This document shows positions 25,544-33,633 of a DNA stretch of 64,000 bases, piece after piece (position 1 is the first letter of the stretch; every line of letters begins with the position of its first letter). Below the pieces are notes generated by a model. It saw only the letters and a program-made list of their open reading frames with translations, did no database searches and was not told the origin of the DNA. A program made the translations under genes and the position numbers. This DNA is from Candidatus Palauibacter rhopaloidicola (GTDB lineage Bacteria; Gemmatimonadota; Gemmatimonadetes; Palauibacterales; Palauibacteraceae), in the NCBI GenBank assembly GCA_026914155.1, contig JAPPGH010000026.1, positions 1 to 64,000 on the forward strand. Reading direction: 5' to 3'.

Positions 25544-27364
25544 CTAATCCACGTCGCCCAGGGAGGGCGCCGGCATCGCGTCTCCGAGCGCGGCGCGCCC
25601 CTCCCGTCCGGCCGTCACCTTCGCCTCCGCCTCCTGGTACACGGAGCGTTCGGCCAGGCCGCCGAGCCAGAATATGAATCCGACGAGCGCGAAGAAGATG
25701 AGCACACAGATGCTGATGATCGTCGCCGCGGGCCCGAGAGCCGGCGTGAACGCCTGCTCGCTCGTGTCCCGGATCACTTCGTAGACGTGCCAGTGCTGCC
25801 GGATCCCGCTGCGCGCGAAGCCCATCAGCCCCATGAGCCACGTAAACGTGACGGCCAGGATGAGGAGCGCGTACTGGGACCGATCCGGCATCCGCCCCCA
25901 CCGGATCTCGCCCCGGGATTTGGCGCCCCGCAGCATCGCCATGTCGATCCCGATGACGAACAGGATCGTCGCCAGGACCGCGAGCACCTGGTAGACGGAG
26001 AAGCCGATCCGCACGATCGCGGTCACGAAGTATCCGTACACGCCGTAGAACACGACGATGACGGCGCACAGCGCGAAGGCCGCCCCCTGCAGCATCGTTC
26101 CCGCGCGCGCCCACGGCACCACGGGATCCTTGTTCGCCCTCCGGTACATGAGGAAGGAGAGGAATGTCGTCAGGATCATCAGGTTGACGGCCGTGTTCTT
26201 CGCGCTCATCACCCCGAGCACCTGCAGGAACGGGTGCCGGATCCCTCCCATGGCCGCGATCTCGTCCCGGTCTGCGATCATCGTGTTCGGCGTGGCCCAC
26301 ACGATGACCCCGAGGACCAGCACGAGCAGCATCCACTTGATGTAGGGCTGGAACCGTTCCGCCCCCGGAATCCGCCCCATCCCGATCCAGAGGTAGTAGT
26401 TGCCCGCGAGGAAGAGGATGCCGATGAGGAAGGCCTGGATGATCCAGAGCCAGCTCATGAAGCCGCCCATCATCGTGATGCCCATCTGCTGGCTGAACTC
26501 GTAGATCTCGCGTCCGAGCCAGTAGCCGGCGAAGGGGAGCACGATGAGCGCGCCGATCGCGATCAGGTTGCCGGTGTAGCCCATCCAGTCGTAGTGCGCG
26601 CGTTCCTCGTCGGTCTTGCTCGTGAGGAAGCGGTACGCCGCGTAGGCGCCGACGATCGCGCCGCCGAACACCACGTTCGCCAGCAACCGGTGGATGTTGA
26701 TCGGCATCCAGGTCGCGTTGTTGATCGCGCTCCACAGCTGGACGGTCTGCGGGGCCGTGTCCGCCGTGAGTCCCTCGGGCGGACTCATCATGTAGGTGAG
26801 CCACCCGTTCGCGATGAACATGACGATCGTGCCCCACACGTTGAGCATGATCCCCAGGCACCAGTGGGCCTTCTTCGCCGCGCCCTTCTTCCACGCGTCC
26901 CACCCGTAGTAGTAGAGGTAGAGCGTGAACGATTCGAGGAAGAAGAGGCCGGCGTACACCCACATCGACGGCGCGAAGATCGCCGTCAGGTACGCCCAGA
27001 AGCGCGGGTAGAGCGTCGAGAGGAAGAAGACGAGGATCGCGCCCCAGATCGCGGTCGCGCTGTAGGCCACGAGCAGGAGGCGGGTGAATTCCTTCGCGAG
27101 CTTGTCGTACTTCTCATCCCCGCCGAACATCCCGATCGCCTCGATGACGACGGCGAACATCGGCACGCCGAGGACGAAGGCGGCGAACAGCAGGTGGAGC
27201 TGGGCCGCGATCCAGACCGCGCCGCGACGGTCGAGCCCGAGGAAGTTGAACTCCCCGTAGTCGGGTCCCGGCGCCTGCGCGAGGAGCGGGATGGCAACCG
27301 CCAGCGCGAGGGCGGCGAGCAGCACGCCGCGGGTCGCGACGCCACGGGTAAACCAGCGCTTCAT
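25544..27364 (-). CDS. CydA-like bd-family oxidase subunit I, non-canonical
   Basis: 606 residues. The N-terminus adds a signal-like helix (about 13-29) before the bd-type core. Conserved with CydA: a His in AQLHLLFAAFVLGVP (H57), a Glu in FFLESFTLYLYYYGW (E144), the ANGW stretch, and a His in NIHRLLANVVFG (H225). Departures: where CydA has the heme b558 Met (FRIMVG) this protein has VRIGFS, and where CydA has the AEYGRQPW quinol-loop motif this one has ARSGIRQHW. No CydB is encoded nearby; cytochromes c follow instead. It is probably a membrane oxidase or electron-transfer subunit that takes electrons from c-type hemes. The ATG overlaps the radical-SAM stop (ATGA), an intimate coupling with a cofactor-type enzyme. 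Confidence 0.85.
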   Translation of the reverse strand: MKRWFTRGVATRGVLLAALALAVAIPLLAQAPGPDYGEFNFLGLDRRGAVWIAAQLHLLFAAFVLGVPMFAVVIEAIGMFGGDEKYDKLAKEFTRLLLVAYSATAIWGAILVFFLSTLYPRFWAYLTAIFAPSMWVYAGLFFLESFTLYLYYYGWDAWKKGAAKKAHWCLGIMLNVWGTIVMFIANGWLTYMMSPPEGLTADTAPQTVQLWSAINNATWMPINIHRLLANVVFGGAIVGAYAAYRFLTSKTDEERAHYDWMGYTGNLIAIGALIVLPFAGYWLGREIYEFSQQMGITMMGGFMSWLWIIQAFLIGILFLAGNYYLWIGMGRIPGAERFQPYIKWMLLVLVLGVIVWATPNTMIADRDEIAAMGGIRHPFLQVLGVMSAKNTAVNLMILTTFLSFLMYRRANKDPVVPWARAGTMLQGAAFALCAVIVVFYGVYGYFVTAIVRIGFSVYQVLAVLATILFVIGIDMAMLRGAKSRGEIRWGRMPDRSQYALLILAVTFTWLMGLMGFARSGIRQHWHVYEVIRDTSEQAFTPALGPAATIISICVLIFFALVGFIFWLGGLAERSVYQEAEAKVTAGREGRAALGDAMPAPSLGDVD

Positions 27365-28773
27365 CGCTTCTCCCCCCGTCCCGCGCTCCGCCGCCTCCGG
27401 GCGAAGAAGGGCATCCGTTTCGAGAAGTCCACCGGCATGGCCCGGCGGACCTCGGTCATCGCGTCGATCGTCACCTCGGCGTGCCCGCGCTCGCGCGCGA
27501 ACTTCTCCACCCGTTCCGCCACCACGCCGCGCACGAAGCTGGGGATGGCGTTGAGCCGGGCGGCGGCCTCGGCGCTCCACGGAAGCTCCCGCTCGACCGC
27601 CGCACCGTAGGTGACCGGCTGCGGAGGCTGGATCGCGTCCGCGATGCCGGGCGCCGGCTCGTAGCCGCAGGAAGGATCGGGACCGAGCAGGTCTCCGTCC
27701 ACCGCGTAGGCGCGGGCGCGGCAGCCGCCGCACAGCGCGCGGTACTCGCAGCGTCCGCACTTTCCGCCCGGTTCACCCTCGCGCAGCAGGCGGAAGACGG
27801 TCGCCTCGCGCCAGATCTCGCCGAAGGACGCGTCCGAGAGGTCGCCGGCGACCTCCGGCATGTACGGACACGGCGTCACCTTGCCCTCGGGCGTGATGCG
27901 GCAGTACTGGACGCCGCAGGGGCAGCGCGTCCGGTAGTTCAGGAGCGGCGAGTCCGGATCCTGTTCGTACACGTGCCGCATGAGTTGCGGCTGGCACTTG
28001 GAGCGGATCATGAGCCGCCCGCGGTAGTCTCGCTGGAGTTCGGTCAGCCGGGCCACGATCTCGTCGTTCTCCGCGGGGGCGAGGCCGCGCATCCGCTCTC
28101 CCCGGCCCGTCTCGACGAGGAAGTAGACGTTGAGGCAGACCGCGCCCTTCGCATCCGCCCAGGCGGCGATGGCATCGAGTTCGCCCCGGTTCCCGCGCGT
28201 GACGGTGAACTGGATGAGGAAGTCGAGACGGTGCTCCGCCAGCCGGTCCACTGCGGCGAGCGTGTCCTCGAGCGCGCCCTCGCCGTGCCGGAAACGGTCG
28301 TGATAGCGCGGGTCGAGGGAGTCGACGCTCAGGGCGACGCCCTGCACGCCGGCCGCCTTCAGCGAGGCGATGCGGTCATCGGTGAGCCGGGTGCCGTTCG
28401 TGCCCACGGTCACGGTGGCGCCGCGTTCGGAGGCATAGCCCGCGATCTCCTCGAGGTCGGAGCGCACGAGGGGCTCGCCCCCGCTGAGGATGAGGAGCGG
28501 CGACGGGCTCGTTTCGAGGATCTGGTCGATGACGCGGAAGCAGGTCGCGGTATCGAGTTCCTCCTCGGACGCGTGCCACGACCCGGCCGAGATGTAGCAG
28601 TGGGAGCAGGCGAGGTTGCAGCGGCGCGTCAGGTTCCACGCGATCACGTGAGGGATCGCGACATCGGGTTCGGCCCGCGGAGACGCGGCGGCGGGGGCGC
28701 CGTCCCAGAGCGGACCAGGTGCGGCGGGGCTCCGGTGCGTGACGGCTTCCGCGGCCAGCGGGGCCCCGGTCAC
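27361..28773 (-). CDS. NirJ/AhbD-like radical SAM protein with SPASM cysteines and a PCP_red-type C-terminal domain
   Basis: 470 residues. The radical SAM Fe-S site is C52-x3-C56-x2-C59. A GGEPL motif follows near 98-102. A rich C-terminal Cys set (284, 286, 291, 302, 339, 342, 348, 351, 369) fits a SPASM or twitch domain with auxiliary Fe-S clusters, as in the heme d1 and siroheme-pathway enzymes NirJ and AhbD that alter tetrapyrrole side chains. Residues 398-450 (PWSAEAAARLNAIPSFVRG onward) match a small domain also present in two neighbours and similar to the C-terminus of light-independent protochlorophyllide reductase. Substrate unknown; a modified heme for the adjacent CydA-like subunit is my proposal. 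GTG 28773 overlaps the upstream stop as GTGA. Confidence 0.88.
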   Translation of the reverse strand: MTGAPLAAEAVTHRSPAAPGPLWDGAPAAASPRAEPDVAIPHVIAWNLTRRCNLACSHCYISAGSWHASEEELDTATCFRVIDQILETSPSPLLILSGGEPLVRSDLEEIAGYASERGATVTVGTNGTRLTDDRIASLKAAGVQGVALSVDSLDPRYHDRFRHGEGALEDTLAAVDRLAEHRLDFLIQFTVTRGNRGELDAIAAWADAKGAVCLNVYFLVETGRGERMRGLAPAENDEIVARLTELQRDYRGRLMIRSKCQPQLMRHVYEQDPDSPLLNYRTRCPCGVQYCRITPEGKVTPCPYMPEVAGDLSDASFGEIWREATVFRLLREGEPGGKCGRCEYRALCGGCRARAYAVDGDLLGPDPSCGYEPAPGIADAIQPPQPVTYGAAVERELPWSAEAAARLNAIPSFVRGVVAERVEKFARERGHAEVTIDAMTEVRRAMPVDFSKRMPFFARRRRSAGRGEKR

Positions 28774-31031
28774 TTCGGGCGCGGTCCCTGCTCCGAAGCG
28801 GGACGGACGTCCGCTCCCGACTCTTCTCCCAGTTCCGTACGCGCGAACTTCTCGACCGCCGCTCGGGCATCGTCGGGCGACACCATCTTGAAGTCGACGG
28901 GACAGTCCGCCGCCTGCTGCTCGATGTCGCGGATCGGACAGCGCGTCACACCGGAGGCCTTCGCCTCCTCGATGAAGCGCTTCATCTCCTCGCTCATGCC
29001 GTCGACGCCGGCGGCTTCGGCCCGCGCCTGCTTCGCCTTCAACTCGTTGAACATCACGAGCATCGTGTCGAGGTCGAACTCGTCGGCCGCGATCATCGCG
29101 TCCTTGTTCTCGTCCATCACGACGGTGGTCACGCGCCACATGCCCTGGTCGCGGGCGAAGCGCTCCACCGTGTTCCGGGCGAGGGGACGGGCGATCAGCG
29201 GCACGCGCCCCAGGCGTTCGAACGCCTCGTGCGTCCAGACGATCGGGTCGGCGGCCGTGCGGTCGCGCGGAATCTGGTTGTCCGTGACCGGGCACTGCGC
29301 CATCACGGGCAGCGGGGCCTCGAAGGCGTCGGCGTCGCTCGTCTCCACGACCGTCCGCTTCATCGCCTCGTCCGCCTTCACCTCGGCGAGGGCGAGTTCC
29401 TCCGCATCGCCGATCCCCATCACGAGCTGCATGTGGGTCGGAAGAAGCTTCTTGATCGCCTCGTCGAGGCGTTCGTTCGTCACGACGGGCAACTGGTCGC
29501 GATTCCAGAGTTCCGACTTGTCGGCGCTCGCGCGCCCGTTGGCGGCCTGTCCGACCTCCGCGATCGACGGGGCCGCGCCGGTCTCCAGCGCATCGCGCGC
29601 CACCTGCGCCGTGCCGCTCGCCCCGTTGCCGGCCGCGGCGTCTCCATCGGCCGGCGGCGACGCCGCCCGGTACTGCTTCTCGTCCTTCGGATTCGGGACG
29701 AAGGCGGCGGCATAACGGCTTCCGGGGCCGTAGTGTTCGAGGACGAACTCCTCGACGGCCTTGCGCGCGATCCCGAGGGCGAACGGCGGCACGCGCAGGA
29801 TCCTCACCTCCGCTTCGGGCGCCCACTCGAGCCCGGCTTCGCCATCCTCCTCGATCCAGGGGATCTCCTCGGGCCGGACGTTCCCGGTGCCGAGGAGGAG
29901 GATGTTCGTGTCCGCAAGGGAGACGAGGTTGTCGGCCTGCGAGCCGAGGTCCGTGCCCTCGATGCGGTGCGAGCCGTGACGGGCCACGACGATGAGGGAT
30001 GGATCGATCTCCTCGGCCCATTTGAGGAGTACGTCGAACGGCTTCCCGACCAGCACCTGGGTCTCGATCTCGACGTCGGGATACTCGCTCGCCATCACCT
30101 GGGCCCGCTTGATGTTCGCCTTGCAGAGACGGAGGAGGCCCTTGTCGATGATGTTGTTATGGAGCTCTTCCTGTTCCTCGAACTTGAACACCTTCGAGGC
30201 CTGGACGGAGAGCACGTCCTTGATGTTGTGGAAGACGACGTGGTGGTACTGCACGTCGAAGGCGCTCGCGATGTAGACCTTGGCGCCGTACTCGCGGGCC
30301 ATCTCGAGCGCGATTCGCAGTCCCTTGTAGGCGTAGGCCGACCCGTCCACGCCGACGAGCCACTTCCCGCCGTCGAGGGGCCGCCCGTCGCGGACGATGA
30401 GCGCATCCTTCTCGATCCCGCGGAGCGCGCGCGCCACAACGCCGCCGAGGCGGCTCCGCTCCTGCCGCCCGAGACCATGGGCGCCGATGGCGACGAGGTC
30501 GTAGTCGCGGCCGGAGGTGCCCGCGAGCTTGTCCTCCTCCTCTTCGTCCTCGGCCACGAGCCGGCCGTTATCGCCCAGCTTGACGTCCGTGCGCTGTTTC
30601 TCGCTGCCGTCGTAGTTGTGGGCGATGTTGGGGTCGAAGCCAATGAGGCTGGGGAGACGTCCGCCGCCGCGGTTCGCCTCGTTGATGATCTCCTCGTAGT
30701 TGATGCCTTCGAGGAGCTGCCGCGTGAGCGTCACCCCGGCTTCGGCGCAGCGGCGGTGGAGCTGGTCCAGGAAGCTGTCGGAGATGAGCTGCAGCCCCTT
30801 CTCGATCAGCTTGTCGTGGATCTTGCGCTGCCTGCGGATCTCCGCCGGTTCCTGGAACTGGGCCGGGAGCCCGATCTCGAGCTGGCGGAACCGGATGTCG
30901 TGGAGACGTGCGGCGTAGACATGAGAGCCGGTGATGCGGCCTTCGGAGCGAGCGCAAAGTTCGATGGCTCGGTCCACGGCCCAGTCCGACTCGCGCGAGT
31001 TATCGACCGGGACGAATACCTCTCGATACAT
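28770..31031 (-). CDS. Tandem universal-stress-protein domains fused to PCP_red-like domains
   Basis: 753 residues. Two USP (UspA) folds occupy about 2-215 and 222-382; the second ends in VVARHGSHRIEGTDLGS and NILLLG, like ATP-binding USPs. The first contains a charged insert (about 140-172). Behind them come one weak (401-435, RILRVPPFALGIARKAVEEF) and one clear copy (599-650, HEAFERLGRVPLIARPLARN and beyond) of the PCP_red-like module, then a tail with CP motifs near 580 and in the last 60 residues. Such fusions may regulate or chaperone tetrapyrrole chemistry; no function is proven. I chose ATG 31031; an upstream in-frame ATG adds 12 unlikely residues. The stop overlaps the radical SAM gene. 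Confidence 0.85.
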   Translation of the reverse strand: MYREVFVPVDNSRESDWAVDRAIELCARSEGRITGSHVYAARLHDIRFRQLEIGLPAQFQEPAEIRRQRKIHDKLIEKGLQLISDSFLDQLHRRCAEAGVTLTRQLLEGINYEEIINEANRGGGRLPSLIGFDPNIAHNYDGSEKQRTDVKLGDNGRLVAEDEEEEDKLAGTSGRDYDLVAIGAHGLGRQERSRLGGVVARALRGIEKDALIVRDGRPLDGGKWLVGVDGSAYAYKGLRIALEMAREYGAKVYIASAFDVQYHHVVFHNIKDVLSVQASKVFKFEEQEELHNNIIDKGLLRLCKANIKRAQVMASEYPDVEIETQVLVGKPFDVLLKWAEEIDPSLIVVARHGSHRIEGTDLGSQADNLVSLADTNILLLGTGNVRPEEIPWIEEDGEAGLEWAPEAEVRILRVPPFALGIARKAVEEFVLEHYGPGSRYAAAFVPNPKDEKQYRAASPPADGDAAAGNGASGTAQVARDALETGAAPSIAEVGQAANGRASADKSELWNRDQLPVVTNERLDEAIKKLLPTHMQLVMGIGDAEELALAEVKADEAMKRTVVETSDADAFEAPLPVMAQCPVTDNQIPRDRTAADPIVWTHEAFERLGRVPLIARPLARNTVERFARDQGMWRVTTVVMDENKDAMIAADEFDLDTMLVMFNELKAKQARAEAAGVDGMSEEMKRFIEEAKASGVTRCPIRDIEQQAADCPVDFKMVSPDDARAAVEKFARTELGEESGADVRPASEQGPRPK

Positions 31032-31173
31032 GGCGCTCCGTTGGACGGCGTGCTGCGGCCGGTTCACGCTGCTCGCACCAGCCTCGCCCGGGTGCCAAGC
31101 CCGGATGTACGCAGTCCGCGAGAATCGGCCACGGACGAGGAATTCGGCGACGCTGGGCCAAGGTTGTCGGGGC

Positions 31174-31190
31174 TTCCGGAAGGTCCGGAA
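31174..31190. repeat. Inverted repeat upstream of the USP/radical SAM/CydA-like operon
   Basis: TTCCGG and CCGGAA flank a five-base centre in the 213-base gap between the ABC permease end and the USP gene start. No T-run adjoins it. Its place about 145 bases before the start codon suits an operator or a small leader stem. I see no clear promoter in the gap. Confidence 0.4.
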
Positions 31191-31244
31191 CTCCTCTTAT
31201 GCGCCAAGAAGGTGCGGCTGCCCATAGGGAAAGTCAAACGGGGA

Positions 31245-31952
31245 CTAGGGAGTCCGCGGCCAGCGGAGGCGGCGGCTCCAATCCGAGGCGAAAACGGCGG
31301 CCCCGAAGGTCACGCCGGCCGCGACGAGAAGGCTGCGGAGCCAGACGGAAGTGTCCATGGGCATCCCGACGGTGCCCGCCGTGAGCGCGGCCCGAAGCGG
31401 CGTGTACGGATTCCACTCGGCGACCAGGGATGTCCAGCCCGGAGCGGGGGTCCGAAAGAAGCCGGCGAAGTGCAGGAGGAGGAGGGAAAACGCGGCGGAG
31501 GCGAGGGCCGCTTCGGCGAGCGAACGCACCGCGGCGGCCACCAGCGGACCCAGCAGATTCGCGAACCACAGCGTCGCGAGGACCGACAGGAGGACAACGG
31601 GTCCAGCGCCGGCGCCGCCGGCAGACCACAGGAGGACGAGAACCGCGGGCGCGAGTTGCAGCGCGTCGATGGTCGTGCCGGCGAGGGTGCGCTCGAGGAG
31701 CCAGCGGGGCGCGGAGTAACCGGTGCGAAGGATCTCGTCGAGCCAGCCGTCGCGGGCGTCGCGCACGGCGGGGATGGCCGAGCCGAAAGCCCCGAAGAAG
31801 ACGATGAACACGCCGAAGACGGCGACCCGGTGCGGCGCCGCGGCTGCGCTGAGGGCGACGGGCGTGAGGAGGAGGAGCGGGACCGCGACGTTCCACAGGA
31901 ACAACCGCCGCCGCCGGAGGGCGGTCCGCCACGCCAGGCGCCAGATCGTCAC
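31245..31952 (-). CDS. ABC transporter permease of the heme-exporter (CcmB/ABC-2) type
   Basis: 235 residues, six hydrophobic helices, starting with a basic WRLAWRTALRRRR segment. Size, topology and a partner ATPase without extra domains resemble CcmB of the cytochrome c maturation exporter. There is an extracytoplasmic DARDGWLDEILRTG loop after helix 2. CcmB has a comparable amphipathic stretch, but I cannot exclude a general ABC-2 permease. The GTG start overlaps the ATPase stop as GTGA. Its position among tetrapyrrole and cytochrome genes supports export or insertion of a heme-type cofactor. Confidence 0.8.
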   Translation of the reverse strand: MTIWRLAWRTALRRRRLFLWNVAVPLLLLTPVALSAAAAPHRVAVFGVFIVFFGAFGSAIPAVRDARDGWLDEILRTGYSAPRWLLERTLAGTTIDALQLAPAVLVLLWSAGGAGAGPVVLLSVLATLWFANLLGPLVAAAVRSLAEAALASAAFSLLLLHFAGFFRTPAPGWTSLVAEWNPYTPLRAALTAGTVGMPMDTSVWLRSLLVAAGVTFGAAVFASDWSRRLRWPRTP

Positions 31953-32896
31953 GGGGCGCGCGCTTCCAGACGTCGGCCCGTGAGCGTCGCGAAGGCGTCC
32001 GCGAGATCGGGCTCCCGGACGTCGACCGAGGCGACGGAGGCGCCGCCGCGCAGGACCCAGGCCAGCGTCTCGGGGAGGGCCCGGCTCGGGTCCTCGACCT
32101 CGAGTATCACCGCGCCCTCGTCCCGGGACGACGCGCACACCGCCTCCGGGGCGGGGCCGAGGGTGTCGGGATCGGGACTCTGCCCGGCGGCAAATCGGAT
32201 CTCCACGCGCGGACGGGCGCCGACGCGCTCCAGAAGGCGCGCCGGGGTGTCCGCCACCGCGCAACGGCCGTCGACGATGAAGGCGACCCGGTCGCAGTAC
32301 GCCGCGGCGAAAACGGGATCATGGGCGGACAGCACGGCGGTTCCCCCGGCCGCGCGGTGGTCGGCGAGGACCTCGGCGAAGGCCTCCCGCCCGCCGGGGT
32401 CGAGTCCGGCCAGCGGTTCGTCGAGGAGGAGGAGCGGGGCCGCGGTACCGAACGCGGTCGCCAGCGCAAGCCGTCTCCGCATGCCGCTCGAATAGGCCCC
32501 CGCGGGGCGGTCCGCGTCCGCCTCGAGCCCGAAGCGGGCGAGCCATGCGTCCGCCGTGGCCCGCGCCTCACCGGGTCGGGCGCCGTGCAGTTCGAGCAGG
32601 ATGGCCGCGTTCTCCCGCCCGCTGAGCCATGTGCGGAGGGCGGGCCGGTCGGGGGCGAGCCAGCGCTGTCCGGCGTCATCGACCCCGGGGTCCCGCCGAA
32701 TCCCCGGTGCGCCGTCGCCGCCGAGCAGGCGGAGGAAGGTGGACTTACCGGATCCGTTCGGGCCGAGGAGGGCGAGGCGTTCTCCCGTCTGAACCTCGAG
32801 CGAGAGATCCCGCAGGGCGGGACTCCCATCGGGGTAGCGGTAGGCGACCGCCTCCACCGTCACCAGCGGCAGCTTCACCCCTGGTCCGGGGTTCAC
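31949..32896 (-). CDS. ABC transporter ATP-binding protein (CcmA-like) with C-terminal extension
   Basis: 315 residues. Walker A LLGPNGSGKST, signature AYSSGMRRRLALA, Walker B LLLLDEPLAGLD and H-loop LSAHD are all intact. The short P-loop to signature distance and the bare ATPase-permease pair recall CcmA. About 100 residues follow the ATPase core (RPRVEIRFAAG onward, ending in DLADAFATLTGRRLEA), as in ABC-2 drug/polysaccharide exporters rather than CcmA, so the family call is open. GTG 32896 overlaps the ferredoxin stop; a second GTG seven codons on is an alternative. Confidence 0.88.
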   Translation of the reverse strand: MNPGPGVKLPLVTVEAVAYRYPDGSPALRDLSLEVQTGERLALLGPNGSGKSTFLRLLGGDGAPGIRRDPGVDDAGQRWLAPDRPALRTWLSGRENAAILLELHGARPGEARATADAWLARFGLEADADRPAGAYSSGMRRRLALATAFGTAAPLLLLDEPLAGLDPGGREAFAEVLADHRAAGGTAVLSAHDPVFAAAYCDRVAFIVDGRCAVADTPARLLERVGARPRVEIRFAAGQSPDPDTLGPAPEAVCASSRDEGAVILEVEDPSRALPETLAWVLRGGASVASVDVREPDLADAFATLTGRRLEARAP

Positions 32897-33183
32897 GGAA
32901 CGATCTCGATCCCGTCTTCCAGGACGGTGATCGCGTCGACCGGACAGGACGCGCACGCCTCGACGAAACGCTTCCGCGAGGCATGCTCCGGTTCGGTGAA
33001 CACGGCCACCCCATCCTCGTCGAGGTCGAAGGCCTCCGGCGCTTCCTCGATGCAGTCCCCGAAGCCGACGCACAGGTCGCGGTCGATGACGGCGCGGAGT
33101 CCGTGCACTTCCCGTTCCACGGTCGGGTCCGGCGCCGCCGCCCCTTCACGCGCATCTGCCACGCCTCCGCCGCCGTCCGTCAT
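32893..33183 (-). CDS. Small ferredoxin, probably 3Fe-4S type
   Basis: 96 residues. The motif C38-VGFGD-C44 lacks the middle Cys of a 4Fe-4S site (F at that place), and the C-terminal part has C77-x2-C80-P81. Three cysteines (38, 44, 80) in this pattern are typical of 3Fe-4S ferredoxins of the P450-reducing kind; C77 is an extra that could complete a cubane. The AFDLDEDG stretch in the middle is a family hallmark. It is a likely electron donor for the radical SAM enzyme or for a redox step in cofactor making. The stop overlaps the ABC ATPase start as GTGA; it begins six bases after the zinc-ribbon gene. Confidence 0.9.
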   Translation of the reverse strand: MTDGGGGVADAREGAAAPDPTVEREVHGLRAVIDRDLCVGFGDCIEEAPEAFDLDEDGVAVFTEPEHASRKRFVEACASCPVDAITVLEDGIEIVP

Positions 33184-33189
33184 CGCCGG

Positions 33190-33633
33190 CTACATGCCTT
33201 CCAGTCCGAGATCGGACCGGGCCCGGTCCATGACGGCGGGCGTCATCTCCTCGATCCCGCGCTCACGGGCGTATTCGTTGTAGATCTTCTTCACCATCCC
33301 CCGCACGAAGGAGGGTACGTGGCCGAGGCGCTCGACCGCGTCCACGTTCCAGCGCACGGGTCCGGGGTTCGTCAACGGCGGTGCGGGCAAGGCTTCGTCG
33401 CGCGCCTCCGCCACGCCGGCGCGGATGCCCTCGAAGTTCTCGTTCGGGACGGTGCGGCCTCCCACCTTCACGCCGAGCGAACTCACGAGTTGCGTCTCCA
33501 TGGGGTTGGCGAGCATCGCCGTCTTGCGCCCGCAGGCGGGACACCTGAAGACGGCGGCCATCGTGCCGTCGCCGGGCACGGCCCGCTCGTCGAAGGCCAT
33601 CTGCCGGTCGCAGTCCACGCAGAGGAACTTCAT
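33190..33633 (-). CDS. Zinc-ribbon protein with PCP_red-type C-terminal domain
   Basis: 147 residues. The N-terminal treble-clef-like ribbon has C5-VD-C8 and C31-PA-C34. Residues about 95-140 (RWNVDAVERLGHVPSFVRGM and on to YARERGIEEMT) form the same module seen in the radical SAM and USP proteins of this cluster, close to the protochlorophyllide reductase 57-kDa domain. It is perhaps a small carrier or adaptor for a tetrapyrrole; no function is known to me. The ATG overlaps the Mrp ATPase stop (ATGA), suggesting those two work together. Confidence 0.85.
   Translation of the reverse strand: MKFLCVDCDRQMAFDERAVPGDGTMAAVFRCPACGRKTAMLANPMETQLVSSLGVKVGGRTVPNENFEGIRAGVAEARDEALPAPPLTNPGPVRWNVDAVERLGHVPSFVRGMVKKIYNEYARERGIEEMTPAVMDRARSDLGLEGM

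Noticed and set aside
31245-32896. Calling the ABC pair CcmA/CcmB outright
   Set aside because: Other ccm genes (ccmC, E, F, G, H) are absent and the ATPase has a C-terminal extension unlike CcmA, so the call is only 'CcmAB-like or ABC-2'.
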